A DNA stretch of 46,746 nt from Aeriscardovia aeriphila (GTDB lineage: Bacteria > Actinomycetota > Actinomycetes > Actinomycetales > Bifidobacteriaceae): positions 1-46,746 of the forward strand of contig CASERW010000018.1 in assembly GCA_949290445.1 (NCBI GenBank), read 5' to 3'. The notes under the pieces were generated by a model that saw only the letters and a program-made list of their open reading frames with translations, searched no databases and was not told where the DNA came from. Shown here in pieces: positions 25,477 to 35,105 of this stretch (positions are counted from its first letter, which is position 1; every line of letters starts with the position of its first letter). The position numbers and the translations under genes were made by a program.

Positions 25477-26601
25477 TCAGACCTCCTGTTGGCCGATAAT
25501 CGAGGACAGATATTGTGCCACTGCCTTCACAGCAGCCATGGTGTTCGGATAGTTCATATGCGTTGGCCCAATAGAACCAACAAAGGCAAGGCCGGAATGC
25601 TTCCCCTCTTCCTCAGGATTATCAGAATTGGTGGAAGAAGCCTCGGAAGTGTCATCATGCGCGCTGATAATCTCATCGCCATAGCCAGAAGACACCACAG
25701 CAACATCTTGCAAACCGTCCGTATGGGTTTCCGAGCCGATCGCCACGCCCACACCGGTGCCGTTATCAGCCTGCGAAACCGTCGAGAGCAAGCGCAACAC
25801 CACCACCTGCTCCTCCAAGGCGTCAAACAGGCTAGCGAGGTCGCGAGCAGAGGAATCGGAACGGCGAGCCAAAGCGGAAGTACCGGCCATATACAGAGAA
25901 TCGGAATCAGCGCTCATACCGTGAATGGCGTGAGCAACCTGGGCGAGCAAAACGGCGACATCGCGATATTTCGTCGAAGTGGCCAAGCTCACGCAGGCGC
26001 GAGGAATAGCGGTGAGAGGCTTGCCCACACACATTTCATTAATGCGCTGCATCACCTCATCGACGAGCTCGGCAGAAGTTTGCTTTTCAGAGACCAAAGT
26101 CGACTGCTCAACACGCCCAGAATCGGTGATAATCACCATCAAATAGGCATTCCACGCAAGGCGAACAAGTTCGAAACGGCGCAAAGACGAGGACTGAGCA
26201 TTCGGGCTGGCAACGATGGCGACCTGGCCGGTGATCTTCGCCAAAAGCCTCACCGACAATCGCAAAGTGTCCTCCAAAGAGACGGAATGCGAGAGGACGT
26301 CAGTAATAGCGTGCATCTGCGCGGCAGTGAGCGGGGCAACATGAACCAGGCGATCAACGTAGAGGCGGTAGCCGCGCTGAGTAGGAACCCGACCTGCAGA
26401 AGTGTGGGGCTGGACCAAGTAGCCGTCGTCTTCGAGGGCGGCCATGTCATTGCGAACGGTTGCAGAAGAGGCTTTGACGGGGAGAAGTCGAGCGACTGTC
26501 GATGAACCGACTGGCTCATGGGTACTCATATATTGGTCGACCACGGTTCGCAGCACGAGCATTCGCCTCTCTTGCTGGCTATCAGAACGTTCATTCGCCA
26601 T
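25477..26601 (-). CDS. hrcA: Heat-inducible transcription repressor HrcA
   Basis: HrcA represses chaperone genes by binding CIRCE operators and is reactivated by GroE. The 374-residue protein has an N-terminal winged helix (RRMLVLRTVVDQYMSTHEPV, then VKASSATVRNDMAALEDDGY, LVQPHTSAGRVPTQRGYRLY), a central GAF-like region and a C-terminal helical domain with IGPTHMNYPNTMAAVKAVAQ. The ATG at 26601 has AAAGGAGGAG before it. A CIRCE element lies 28 bases upstream, so it probably represses its own operon. An Asp-, Glu- and Ser-rich insertion is present near residues 310-340. Confidence 0.96.
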   Translation of the reverse strand: MANERSDSQQERRMLVLRTVVDQYMSTHEPVGSSTVARLLPVKASSATVRNDMAALEDDGYLVQPHTSAGRVPTQRGYRLYVDRLVHVAPLTAAQMHAITDVLSHSVSLEDTLRLSVRLLAKITGQVAIVASPNAQSSSLRRFELVRLAWNAYLMVIITDSGRVEQSTLVSEKQTSAELVDEVMQRINEMCVGKPLTAIPRACVSLATSTKYRDVAVLLAQVAHAIHGMSADSDSLYMAGTSALARRSDSSARDLASLFDALEEQVVVLRLLSTVSQADNGTGVGVAIGSETHTDGLQDVAVVSSGYGDEIISAHDDTSEASSTNSDNPEEEGKHSGLAFVGSIGPTHMNYPNTMAAVKAVAQYLSSIIGQQEV

Positions 26602-26628
26602 AACTCCTCCTTTCCGTTCCCTTCCTTT

Positions 26629-26655
26629 TTAGCACTCTAGCGCCTCGATTGCTAA
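26629..26655 (-). promoter_or_regulatory. CIRCE operator upstream of hrcA-dnaJ
   Basis: TTAGCACTC, nine bases, then GATTGCTAA: this matches the CIRCE consensus (TTAGCACTC-N9-GAGTGCTAA) with one mismatch in the right arm. It lies 28 bases before the hrcA start. Confidence 0.93.
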
Positions 26656-26800
26656 ATAATCGCCGCGAGGAAACATTGAGCTCAAGGCACAGCAACCGTT
26701 TCCCGCTGATTTCGTCAGATGTGACAGATAAACTTTTACACGGTATTTCAGGTCTGTTTCGGTCCCACCGTTGCGACCTCAATCAACCGAAAGGAGAAAC

Positions 26801-28897
26801 ATGAGCGATTTCAAGTGGACAGAGCTTGACCAGCGCGCTGTCAACATGTCCAAGGCACTGGCTGCCGATGCCGTCGAGAAGACCGGTTCCGGCCACCCAG
26901 GTTCTGCCATCTCGCTCGCACCGATCGTTTACACGATCTATCAGCGCTTCATGAAGCACGATCCAGCTGACCCACAGTGGCTCGGCCGCGACCGCTTCAT
27001 TCTCTCCGGCGGCCACGTCTCCCTCGTTCAGTACGTGCAGCTGTACCTGTCCGGCTACGGCATCACCCTGGATGATTTCAAGCAGTTCCGTTCTCTCAAC
27101 GGTAAGCTGACCGGCCACCCAGAGTACGGCCAGATCCCAGGCATTGAAATGACCACCGGCCCACTCGGTCAGGGTCTTGCATCTGCTGTTGGCTTCTCTT
27201 ATGGCCAGCACTATCAGCGTGCACTTCTCGATCCAAAGGCTGCTCAGGGCACTTCCCCATTCGACCACAAGGTGTGGGTCATCGCTGGCGAAGGCGATCT
27301 CGAGGAAGGTGTTTCCTCTGAGGCTTCCGCAATGGCCGGCATCGAGAAGCTCGGCAACGTCTTCGTGATCTTCGATGCAAACCACATTCAGATCGAGGGC
27401 GACACCCGTATTGCTCTCGGCGAGGATGTTCTCAAGCGCTATGAGGCTTACGGCTGGTACACCGACGAGGTCTCCTTCGTTCAGCCAGACGGCTCCTACA
27501 AGGAGGACGTCGAGGCCTTCGCAGCAGCAGTTGAGAAGGCTGAGAAGGTTACCGACCGTCCACACCTGATCAAGGTGGACACCCTCATGGCTTGGCCAAC
27601 CCCAGGCAAGACCAACGATCCTTCTGCACACGGCTCCAAGCTGGGTGAAGAGGCCACTGCAGCCCTCAAGAAGGTTCTCGGTTTGAACCCAGAAGAGAGC
27701 TTCATCGTTGATGAAGAGGCTCTCGAGCATGCTCGCGAGGTTGCCAAGCGCGGTCTCGAAGCACATGCTGAGTGGGATAAGAAGTTCGAGCAGTGGCGTG
27801 AAGCCAACCCAGATAAGGCTGCTCTCTTCGACCGTATGCATGCTGGCGAGCTTCCAGAGGGCTTCGATAAGGCTCTCGACGACCTCGCTGCTACTTACCA
27901 GGCTGGCGACAAGGCTGCTACCCGTAAGACCTCTGGTCAGGTTCTCAACGCAATCGCAGCTGTGATGCCAGAGCTGTGGGGTGGTTCTGCTGACCTCGGT
28001 GGTTCCAACAACACCACCATCAAGGGTTCTGCATCCTTCGATCCATCCGACGAAGTGACCACCCAGTGGCCAGAAGCTTCCTATGCAGGCCGCGTCATCC
28101 ACTTCGGTGTTCGCGAGTTCGCCATGGGCGCTGTGACCAACGGCATCCTGCTCGGCTCTGACACTCGTCCATTCGGCGGCACCTTCTTCCAGTTCGCTGA
28201 TTACGAGCGTCCAGCAGTTCGCTTGGCTGCTCTCATGGACATTCCAAACCTGTATGTGTGGACTCACGATTCCGTGGCCCTCGGTGAGGATGGTCCAACC
28301 CACCAGCCAATCGAGCACCTCGCTTCTATGCGTGCAATCCCGAACCTCGAGGTTGTCCGCCCTGCTGACGAGTTCGAAACCTTGGAAGCTTACCGTTACT
28401 TCTTCGAGAAGAACAACACTCACCCAACCGCAATGATCCTCACCCGCCAGGGCGTTCCAACCCTGAAGGAAACTGCTGAGAAGGCTCACGAAGGTGTTCG
28501 TAAGGGCGCTTACGTCCTCGTCGACACTGAGGGCACCCCAGACGTCATCCTCATGGCTTCTGGTTCTGAGGTTCAGCACGCAGTTGAGGCTGCTGCAACC
28601 CTCAAGGAGAAGGGCATCAACGCTCGCGTCGTGTCTATGGTCTCCATGGAGTGGTTCGAAGAGCAGTCCGCTGAGTACCGTGAGTCCGTGCTCCCATCCT
28701 CTGTGAAGGCCCGCGTCTCCATCGAGGCTGGCATTGCAATGCCTTGGTACAAGTACCTGGGCGCTTACGGCAAGGCTTGCTCCATCGAGCAGTTCGGCCT
28801 GCAGGGTAACGGCGCTGAGAACATGCGCGTCCTGGGCATGACTGCTGAGCACGTGGTCGAAGCTGCTGAGGCTTCCCTCGCTGAGCTCAATAAGTGA
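26801..28897 (+). CDS. tkt: Transketolase
   Basis: Transketolase moves two-carbon units between sugar phosphates using thiamine diphosphate. In bifidobacteria it works with transaldolase and phosphoketolase in the fructose-6-phosphate shunt. The 698-residue protein shows SGHPGSAISLAPIVYTIY (about 24-41), the thiamine-binding GEGDLEEGVSSEA, and the pyrimidine-domain segment GVREFAMGAVTNG, then HDSVALGEDGPTHQPIEHL. GAAAGGAG precedes the ATG at 26801; an in-frame start 10 codons upstream lies across that site and is rejected. Codon choice is strongly biased, as expected of a highly expressed gene. It precedes tal. Confidence 0.97.
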   Translation: MSDFKWTELDQRAVNMSKALAADAVEKTGSGHPGSAISLAPIVYTIYQRFMKHDPADPQWLGRDRFILSGGHVSLVQYVQLYLSGYGITLDDFKQFRSLNGKLTGHPEYGQIPGIEMTTGPLGQGLASAVGFSYGQHYQRALLDPKAAQGTSPFDHKVWVIAGEGDLEEGVSSEASAMAGIEKLGNVFVIFDANHIQIEGDTRIALGEDVLKRYEAYGWYTDEVSFVQPDGSYKEDVEAFAAAVEKAEKVTDRPHLIKVDTLMAWPTPGKTNDPSAHGSKLGEEATAALKKVLGLNPEESFIVDEEALEHAREVAKRGLEAHAEWDKKFEQWREANPDKAALFDRMHAGELPEGFDKALDDLAATYQAGDKAATRKTSGQVLNAIAAVMPELWGGSADLGGSNNTTIKGSASFDPSDEVTTQWPEASYAGRVIHFGVREFAMGAVTNGILLGSDTRPFGGTFFQFADYERPAVRLAALMDIPNLYVWTHDSVALGEDGPTHQPIEHLASMRAIPNLEVVRPADEFETLEAYRYFFEKNNTHPTAMILTRQGVPTLKETAEKAHEGVRKGAYVLVDTEGTPDVILMASGSEVQHAVEAAATLKEKGINARVVSMVSMEWFEEQSAEYRESVLPSSVKARVSIEAGIAMPWYKYLGAYGKACSIEQFGLQGNGAENMRVLGMTAEHVVEAAEASLAELNK

Positions 28898-29000
28898 GCC
28901 ACGTTCTTCACACGCTTTCTGAAGAGGCGCTATCACAAGGCTTGTGACCAGTTGAGTGAAGAAACGCCCTCCACGAAAAATTGAAGAACAAAACTTTCTC

Positions 29001-29050
29001 TCACAGGGGTAGCTTCCCATCGCACAAACTTGGGGGCTACCCCGTCGTGA
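29001..29050. promoter_or_regulatory. Stem-loop in the tkt-tal gap
   Basis: GGGGTAGC (29006-29013) pairs with GCTACCCC (29036-29043), extended by TCAC/GTGA outside. No T-run follows, so it may be a processing site or a leader structure of tal rather than a terminator. It lies about 60 bases before the tal start. Confidence 0.5.
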
Positions 29051-29110
29051 GGGTATGAGAAATTTAGCTTGTTGGCCGTGTAGTTGCGGCCAATTTCAAG
29101 GAGGAACTAA

Positions 29111-30223
29111 ATGGCAGAGAATGTCAACACCCAGCGCACCAGCGACAACGGTGTGTCCATCTGGCTCGACGATCTCGATCGCACCCGCATCACTTCTGGT
29201 AATCTCCAGGAGCTCATCGACAACTTCAACGTTGTCGGCGTGACCACCAACCCATCCATCTTCCAGAAGGCTCTGGCTCAGGTTGGCCCATACGACGAGC
29301 AGCTCAAGGAGCTCGGCCGTATTCCTGTCGACGACGCCATTCGCGAGCTGACCACCACCGATGTTCGTAACGCTACCGATATCTTCCGTGGCGTTGCTGA
29401 GGCTTCCGGCTGGGTCAACGGCCGCGTGTCCATCGAGGTGGATCCTCGCCTCGCACACGAGACCAAGAAGACCGAGGAGCAGGCAGTTGTCCTGTGGAAC
29501 AAGGTTGATCGTCCAAACGCAATGATTAAGATTCCGGCAACTCTCGAAGGTCTGCCGGCAATCACCTCTACCCTTGCTAAGGGCATTTCCGTCAACGTCA
29601 CCCTCATCTTCTCCATCGAGCGCTACCAGCAGGTTATCGACGCTTACATGAAGGGTATGGAGCTCGCTGCTGAGAACGGTCACGACCTGTCCAAGATGCA
29701 GTCCGTGGCTTCCTTCTTCGTCTCCCGCGTCGACACCGCTGTGGACAAGATCCTCGAGGAGATCGGCACCGACGAAGCTAAGGCTCTCGAAGGTAAGGCT
29801 GCTGTTGCTAACGCACAGATTGCTTACGAGCTCTTCCTCAAGAACTTCACCAACAACCCACGTTGGGATGCTCTGGCAGCTAAGGGTGCTCACGTTCAGC
29901 GTCCACTCTGGGCTTCCACCTCTGTGAAGAACCCGAACTACAACCCAACCCTGTACGTTGACTCCCTGATCAACAAGGATATCGTCAACACCATGCCAGA
30001 GAAGACCCTCAAGGCCATCTCCGAGCAGGGCAAGGGCACCGTCTCCATCACCGAAGAGTCCATTGCAGAATCCCACAAGGTTATGGACTCCCTCAAGGCT
30101 CTCGGCGTCAACATCAAGGATGTCACCGACAAGCTCGAGGCCGACGGCGTTGCCAAGTTCATTGCTTCCTGGGACTCCGTCATCGAGGATGTCCAGAAGG
30201 GCATTGACCGCGTGAACGCCTGA
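29111..30223 (+). CDS. tal: Transaldolase
   Basis: Transaldolase exchanges a dihydroxyacetone unit between fructose-6-phosphate and erythrose-4-phosphate. The 370-residue protein is of the actinobacterial TalB-like class: SIWLDDLDRTRITSGNLQEL and VVGVTTNPSIFQKAL near the N-terminus, RPNAMIKIPATLEGLPAIT with the Schiff-base Lys (near 143), and a phosphate-site segment QRPLWASTSVKNPNY. A strong AAGGAGG site precedes the ATG at 29111. With tkt it forms a pentose-phosphate pair, possibly transcribed together or from its own promoter in the 213-base gap. Confidence 0.97.
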   Translation: MAENVNTQRTSDNGVSIWLDDLDRTRITSGNLQELIDNFNVVGVTTNPSIFQKALAQVGPYDEQLKELGRIPVDDAIRELTTTDVRNATDIFRGVAEASGWVNGRVSIEVDPRLAHETKKTEEQAVVLWNKVDRPNAMIKIPATLEGLPAITSTLAKGISVNVTLIFSIERYQQVIDAYMKGMELAAENGHDLSKMQSVASFFVSRVDTAVDKILEEIGTDEAKALEGKAAVANAQIAYELFLKNFTNNPRWDALAAKGAHVQRPLWASTSVKNPNYNPTLYVDSLINKDIVNTMPEKTLKAISEQGKGTVSITEESIAESHKVMDSLKALGVNIKDVTDKLEADGVAKFIASWDSVIEDVQKGIDRVNA

Positions 30224-30330
30224 GTTCCTACGACGCGAAGGTTAGAGTAAATACTGAAGCTTCTTCTTGTGAGTTTTCTCAGAGAAGCTTTAGATTATCA
30301 CTTCGCTGAATCGAAACTGACGTGTTCAAA

Positions 30331-30364
30331 AAATCCCGGTTACCTCACGGTAGCCGGGATTTTT
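30331..30364 (+). terminator. Terminator of tal
   Basis: ATCCCGG and CCGGGAT arms with extra inner ACC/GGT pairing are followed by TTTTTG. It lies about 110 bases after the tal stop. Confidence 0.9.
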
Positions 30365-30478
30365 GTATCTCATCACGCGAACTGATCACTGCGCGCTGTT
30401 AGTCTTCGCTGATCACTGCACGCTGCAACTGCGCTGTATCAGTGCACGCCTCTCACTCTTCACAGTCACTTTTCACTG
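30365..30478. other. Repeat-rich gap 3' of the permease gene
   Basis: Words such as CTGATCACTGC and CACTGT recur several times between the tal terminator and the end of the permease gene. No open frame or clear terminator for the permease is seen. Confidence 0.4.
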
Positions 30479-32086
30479 TCACTCTTTGCTGGGAGCACTG
30501 GAGTCAGAAGTGTTCTCCTGGCGATGAAGCGCAGTGGTAATCTCAAGCGATGCGTCAGCAAAACCAGAGCGTCGAATGGCCGACAAACGCGTCACAAAAA
30601 CGACCAAGCCAAGGGCAGCCCACGTGCCGACAATGCTCCACGCCTGAGCGTTTAAATAGCCCGGAGAAGCCGGAACCACCAGCAAAGCGAGCAACGCCAC
30701 CGAAATGAGCGCCGCTGCACCAATCGTGATCATGCCACCAGGCACCCTGTACGGGCGAGGCATGTTAGGGTGCGTCACGCGCAATCGCCAGCAGGACAGC
30801 GCGACCATCACGACGCCGATGATGAAGGCGAAAGCCGTCACTGACATGATGACAATCAGGAACGAGCTCGGCAGCCACGGGCCGACTACTGAGAGCACGC
30901 CAACAGCGAGAATCGCCACCCAGGGCGTGCCAGTGCGCTTGTTTACGAGAGCGAAGACGTGAGGAATCTGGGAGCGCCTACCCATCTCAAAAATCAGGTG
31001 TGCCACTGCGGAGAAGAAGCTGTTGAGCGGGCCAACGGGCGAGAGTGTGGCCACGATGAGCAGCGGGATCGACAGCCAGCTCACCAGCGTCTTAAAGGTC
31101 GCGACGACAGGAAGTTTAGTGGCGACGAAGCCCGACCATGGGCCCAGCGAAGAGAAGGCGAAAAGGGCGATGATGTAGAAGGTTGCAGCGCCGAGAATAG
31201 AGCCGACCATCGGCCAGGAGTAGCGCTTCCAGTTGAGGTCGTCCTTCGCCTCCTCCACCGACTGTGGAATGGTTTCAAAGCCCGTATAGAAGCTCGGTGT
31301 GATGGCCAAAACCGCGAGCACGCCGGCCCAGAAGCTCGTCACGCCAGTGCTCTCCCCTGCTGCCGAGCCCGACTCGCGGGCGCTGACCTGGTGGAAGGCT
31401 GGCATGAGATTATCAGTGCTGCCATGGAACAGCGCGATACCGGCAATCGCAATGACGGTGGCGATGAGAATCCAGACGATGGTTTGGCTCAACTTTGCCG
31501 ACAGTTTAGTACCGCCCAAGTGGAGAGCTGCGAGGCCGAGTGCGATGAGCGAGGCGATCAAGGACGGGATTACGTTGATGCGCGTGCCCAGCACCGTGTA
31601 ATGCAGGGCGTTCAGCCAACTCATCTGTGGCATCGATCCCCAAATGGTGGAAATATAAGTGGCGATAGCCAGTGCTTCCCACGGCACGATGATGAGGTTG
31701 CCCAGCATCATGAACCAGCCGACTAGGAAGCTCGGGATATGGCCGAAAGCCATGTCCACGTAGTCCACAATTCCGCCGGAAACAGGGATTGCTGCGGACA
31801 GTTCAGCGTAAATCCAAGCGAAAGGGACGAGCAGGAAAGCGCCGAGCAAGAAGGCAATGATTGCGGGGATGGGGCCGCCGCCAGTGATAATCCAGTCGCC
31901 CAAGAGCATGAGCCAGCCGGTGCCGACGATGGCAGAGAAACCCAGCGAGAAATAGTCGAAGAGACCGAGAGAATGGTGCAGGCCAGAGCCTTTGCTCTGA
32001 CCTTCCGCTCGTGCCGCAGAGCTTGCTGCGGCTTGAGCAGCCTCAATGCTGAGGTTGCTTGCCTTGCGATGGGAGGTGGAGGACAT
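30479..32086 (-). CDS. APC-family amino acid permease
   Basis: This 535-residue secondary transporter of the amino acid-polyamine-organocation superfamily has about 12 membrane helices between residues 42 and 505. Helix 1 has the broken-helix motif SLGFSAIVGTGWLMLLGDW and is followed by the conserved AWIYAELSAAIPVSGG segment. Later a YTGFETIPQSVEEAKDD loop and a PRPYRVPGG motif are typical of the superfamily. Substrate cannot be read from sequence; an amino acid or amine is likely. The N-terminal 35 residues are polar and Ala-rich. Two copies of the dispersed octamer and one near-copy of its extended form fall inside the gene. Confidence 0.9.
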   Translation of the reverse strand: MSSTSHRKASNLSIEAAQAAASSAARAEGQSKGSGLHHSLGLFDYFSLGFSAIVGTGWLMLLGDWIITGGGPIPAIIAFLLGAFLLVPFAWIYAELSAAIPVSGGIVDYVDMAFGHIPSFLVGWFMMLGNLIIVPWEALAIATYISTIWGSMPQMSWLNALHYTVLGTRINVIPSLIASLIALGLAALHLGGTKLSAKLSQTIVWILIATVIAIAGIALFHGSTDNLMPAFHQVSARESGSAAGESTGVTSFWAGVLAVLAITPSFYTGFETIPQSVEEAKDDLNWKRYSWPMVGSILGAATFYIIALFAFSSLGPWSGFVATKLPVVATFKTLVSWLSIPLLIVATLSPVGPLNSFFSAVAHLIFEMGRRSQIPHVFALVNKRTGTPWVAILAVGVLSVVGPWLPSSFLIVIMSVTAFAFIIGVVMVALSCWRLRVTHPNMPRPYRVPGGMITIGAAALISVALLALLVVPASPGYLNAQAWSIVGTWAALGLVVFVTRLSAIRRSGFADASLEITTALHRQENTSDSSAPSKE

Positions 32087-32240
32087 AGTTACCTTTCTGG
32101 GTCATGCGCACTGCGCTCAACTGTGAGGCGGGACAGTGTGTCGTGTGGCGCTGTGTCAGGAATCCGAGGAGCACGAGGAACTCGAGGAAAACTCGCGGAC
32201 GCCTCGGTCAGACTCGGAGAACTCGTGAAATGAGGTAAAG

Positions 32241-32264
32241 AAAAAGGCCGCCCACAGGCGGCCT
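32241..32264 (-). terminator. Terminator of secG
   Basis: AGGCCGCC and GGCGGCCT arms with a four-base loop are followed on the minus strand by TTTTTCTTT. It lies just after the secG stop. Confidence 0.92.
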
Positions 32265-32290
32265 CGCACTCACGTGAAGTCAGAATGAAA

Positions 32291-32539
32291 TCAGATCAGA
32301 CCAAACTTAGTGAGCAAGCCCAGAGCGATGATCACAGCCACCCACACGAGGCCCACGATCACCGTCAAACGGTTCAGGTTCTTCTCTGCCACTCCAGAGG
32401 TGGAGGCAGAAGCGCCGATACCACCGCCGAACATATCGGAGATACCGCCACCCTTGCCCTTATGCATGAGGATGAGCATGGTCAACAAGATGCTCGCCAA
32501 CACGACAATAATGTCGAGAATAATCTTCACTGCTTGCAC
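32291..32539 (-). CDS. secG: Preprotein translocase subunit SecG
   Basis: SecG is a small subunit of the SecYEG channel in the cytoplasmic membrane. The 82-residue protein has two membrane helices (about 5-25, IILDIIVVLASILLTMLILM, and 58-80, LTVIVGLVWVAVIIALGLLT) joined by the conserved cytoplasmic HKGKGGGISDMFGGG loop. It starts with GTG at 32539, eight bases after GGAGG. It lies downstream of pgk-tpiA, the standard actinobacterial order. Confidence 0.95.
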   Translation of the reverse strand: MQAVKIILDIIVVLASILLTMLILMHKGKGGGISDMFGGGIGASASTSGVAEKNLNRLTVIVGLVWVAVIIALGLLTKFGLI

Positions 32540-32624
32540 AGTTACCTCCGAAAGTCTTGCTCTTTACTGCACTCTACTGTACACGAAACCACAGAAAGAA
32601 AAGCGTGAAATCAGAATTTCTTAA

Positions 32625-32700
32625 GATTATCACTGAGCCACTGCCCAAGCGCTGCTCTGCTGTTGTGCTGTATTCGTCTGATTAACGCGCAGTGATAATC
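32625..32700. repeat. Inverted pair of the dispersed motif between tpiA and secG
   Basis: AGATTATCACTG and its complement CAGTGATAATCT flank about 55 bases in the tpiA-secG gap. The second copy touches the tpiA stop codon. Confidence 0.75.
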
Positions 32701-33504
32701 TCACTGCTTACGACGCCTGCGGGCCGCCAGCGCAACAATTCTGGCAATCTTGCTGAACTCTTCGGGATCGAGGCTCGCGCCACCGACCAGGAAGCCGTCG
32801 ACGTCAGGGCCAGCCATGAGGTCCATCGCGTTCGCGGCCTTCACCGAGCCACCGTAGAGAATGCGCACATCATTGGCTACATCCTCATCGAAAGTCTGAG
32901 CAAAGTGACGGCGTATGGCGGCTGCAGCGTCCTGAGCGTCCTGAGGAGTGGCCGACGCTCCCCTGCCAATAGCCCAAATCGGCTCATACGCCACCAGCAT
33001 GCGGCGAGCCTGACCAGCAGAAAGGTCGCGCGTCACGTCAGCAACCTGGTTGGTCGCGTAGGTGAGCTCAATACCCTGGCGACGCTCCTCAAAGCTCTCT
33101 CCCACGCACAAAATCGGCTGCATACCAGCGGCTAAAGTGGCGCGAACCTTATCGACCAGGTTGACGTCATCTTCCGGATGGTACTTGCGCCTCTCCGAAT
33201 GGCCGATGATAGTGTACGAGCAGCCCAGCTTTTCCAACATTTCTGCGGAAACATCTCCGGTGAAGGCGCCACCGCTCATCTCGGAGACGTTTTGCGCGCC
33301 GATCTTGATTTTCATGTTCTCGGATTCGACGAGAACTTGAACCGAGCGGATGGAGGTGAAAGGAGGCATGATGGCGATTTCTGCGTCGTCAAAGTCGTAA
33401 TGCGCGTCTCTGAGCAGCCATGCGAGCTTCTGCATGAAGTAGGTAGCTTGAAAATGATCGAAGTTCATCTTCCAATTACCAGCGACGAGCGCAGTGCGAG
33501 CCAT
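32701..33504 (-). CDS. tpiA: Triosephosphate isomerase
   Basis: The enzyme interconverts dihydroxyacetone phosphate and glyceraldehyde-3-phosphate. The 267-residue protein has all catalytic residues: Asn and Lys in VAGNWKMN (11-14), His in YTIIGHSERR (about 97-106) and the catalytic Glu in VAYEPIWAIG (near 170), with the phosphate loop LYGGSVKAANA near 216-226. AAGAAGGAAC precedes the ATG at 33504. A pgk terminator lies upstream, so it may have its own promoter in the 213-base gap. Its stop codon directly abuts a copy of the dispersed octamer. Confidence 0.97.
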   Translation of the reverse strand: MARTALVAGNWKMNFDHFQATYFMQKLAWLLRDAHYDFDDAEIAIMPPFTSIRSVQVLVESENMKIKIGAQNVSEMSGGAFTGDVSAEMLEKLGCSYTIIGHSERRKYHPEDDVNLVDKVRATLAAGMQPILCVGESFEERRQGIELTYATNQVADVTRDLSAGQARRMLVAYEPIWAIGRGASATPQDAQDAAAAIRRHFAQTFDEDVANDVRILYGGSVKAANAMDLMAGPDVDGFLVGGASLDPEEFSKIARIVALAARRRRKQ

Positions 33505-33610
33505 GTTCCTTCTTTCGTCTTTCGCATGAATGCCAAACTCTCGTTTGTTAGCAGCTTGGCTAGCTTGCTACAGAATGCCGTGAGATTATCAGTTGTCTTC
33601 TGCAGCAGGC

Positions 33611-33641
33611 AAAAGAAGGCGGCTCAGTGGGTTGAGCCGCC
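33611..33641 (-). terminator. Terminator of pgk
   Basis: GGCGGCTCA and TGAGCCGCC arms around a six-base loop are followed on the minus strand by TTCTTTTGC. It separates pgk from tpiA. Confidence 0.9.
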
Positions 33642-33717
33642 GAGAACCTGCAGTGAGTTCTCACCAAGTTCACTGTCAATCTCAATGTGTTCTCACTGAT
33701 GTGATATGAGTGTGAAC

Positions 33718-34914
33718 TCAGTCGAGAACCTTGAGGCCAGGAAGCTCCTTGCCCTCCAAGAACTCGAGGGAAGCGCCACCACCAGTGGAGATGTGAGAGA
33801 ACTCATCATCCTTGAAGCCGAGGTTACGCACTGCAGAAGCAGAGTCGCCACCGCCGACGATGGTGAATGCGCCAGCCTTGGTGGCGTCAACGAGGCCCTG
33901 AGCCACAGCCTTGGTGCCGGCTGCGAAGCGTGGGAACTCAAACACACCCATTGGGCCGTTCCACACGACGGTCTTGGAGTCGACGATCTTGTCGTGGAAG
34001 AGCTTCTGGGACTTTTCAGCAATATCCAAGCCCATCTTATCAGCTGGAATCTGGTCAGCTGGGACGGAAACTGCTGGGGAGTCAGCTGCGAACTTATCAG
34101 CAGCCACAACGTCGACTGGGAGAACGAGCTCGACGCCGTTCTTCTTTGCGGTCTCCATGTAGCCCTTGACGGTGTCAATCATGTCCTCTTCAACGAGGGA
34201 CTTGCCGATTTCGTAGCCCTGAGCCTTGAGGAAGGTAAAGAGCATGCCGCCGCCGATGACGAGGCGATCAGCCTTGTCGAGCAGATTCTTGATGACACCG
34301 AGCTTGTCGGAAACCTTGGAGCCACCGAGAACGACGGTGAATGGGCGCTCTGGGCTTTCGGTAGCGCGAGAGAGTGCCTTGACTTCCTTCTGGATGAGCA
34401 GGCCAGCTGCGCTTGGCAGAATGGTTGCGACATCGTAGTCGGAGCCCTGTGCGCGGTGAACCACGCCGAAGCCGTCGGAAACGAAGACATCAGCGAGCTT
34501 AGCGAGCTTCTCAGCATACTCGTGGCGAACAGCCTCATCCTTGGAGGTCTCTTCTGGGTTGAAGCGCACGTTCTCGAGCAGAACGACGTCGCCATCCTTC
34601 ATAGCTGCAACCTTAGCCTGAGCATCCTCACCATAAGTGTCATGTGCCAAAACGACGTTCACACCCATGAGCTCACCGAGGCGGGCAGCAACAGGAGCGA
34701 GAGAGAGCTCAGGAACAACCTGTCCCTTCGGACGGCCGAGATGAGCCATCACGATGACCTTGGCACCCTCATTGTGCAGTTCGGTCAAAGTAGGGAGTGC
34801 AGCACGAATACGACCATCATCAGTAATCTTCGTGCCATCGAGCGGGACATTAAAATCGGCGCGCACCAAAACGCGCTTGCCGGAAAGATCACCGAGATCC
34901 TTCAGAGTCTTCAT
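33718..34914 (-). CDS. pgk: Phosphoglycerate kinase
   Basis: The enzyme makes ATP from 1,3-bisphosphoglycerate in lower glycolysis. The 398-residue protein has [13 protein letters not shown] (about 15-27), [25 protein letters not shown] near 198-215, and the C-terminal nucleotide motif [12 protein letters not shown] (about 365-376). AAAGGATG precedes the ATG at 34914. Codon usage is strongly biased toward a small codon set, as for tkt and tal. gapA is not next to it here. Confidence 0.97.
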   Translation of the reverse strand: MKTLKDLGDLSGKRVLVRADFNVPLDGTKITDDGRIRAALPTLTELHNEGAKVIVMAHLGRPKGQVVPELSLAPVAARLGELMGVNVVLAHDTYGEDAQAKVAAMKDGDVVLLENVRFNPEETSKDEAVRHEYAEKLAKLADVFVSDGFGVVHRAQGSDYDVATILPSAAGLLIQKEVKALSRATESPERPFTVVLGGSKVSDKLGVIKNLLDKADRLVIGGGMLFTFLKAQGYEIGKSLVEEDMIDTVKGYMETAKKNGVELVLPVDVVAADKFAADSPAVSVPADQIPADKMGLDIAEKSQKLFHDKIVDSKTVVWNGPMGVFEFPRFAAGTKAVAQGLVDATKAGAFTIVGGGDSASAVRNLGFKDDEFSHISTGGGASLEFLEGKELPGLKVLD

Positions 34915-35023
34915 ATTTCATCCTTTCATCCGAAAAATCGGAGGGTAGCTCACGTGCAACCGTTGCTAATCTTAGCATTTATGCCTGCCAGCACAGCGAC
35001 AAACACAGCGAAGACGACAGAGC

Positions 35024-35052
35024 AAAAAGCCGCAACCCTGAGGCTGCGGCTT
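35024..35052 (-). terminator. Terminator of whiA
   Basis: AAGCCGCA and TGCGGCTT arms are followed on the minus strand by a T-run (TTTTTGC). It lies between whiA and pgk. Confidence 0.88.
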
Positions 35053-35105
35053 GTCATGTGTGTTGCGACTGGCGATGCGGTCAGCGATGCAGTCAGTGTT
35101 GCGAC

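Noticed and set aside
26783..29020. A 745-codon frame antisense to transketolase
   Set aside because: It is a shadow produced by the strongly biased codon use of tkt; the product has no family features.
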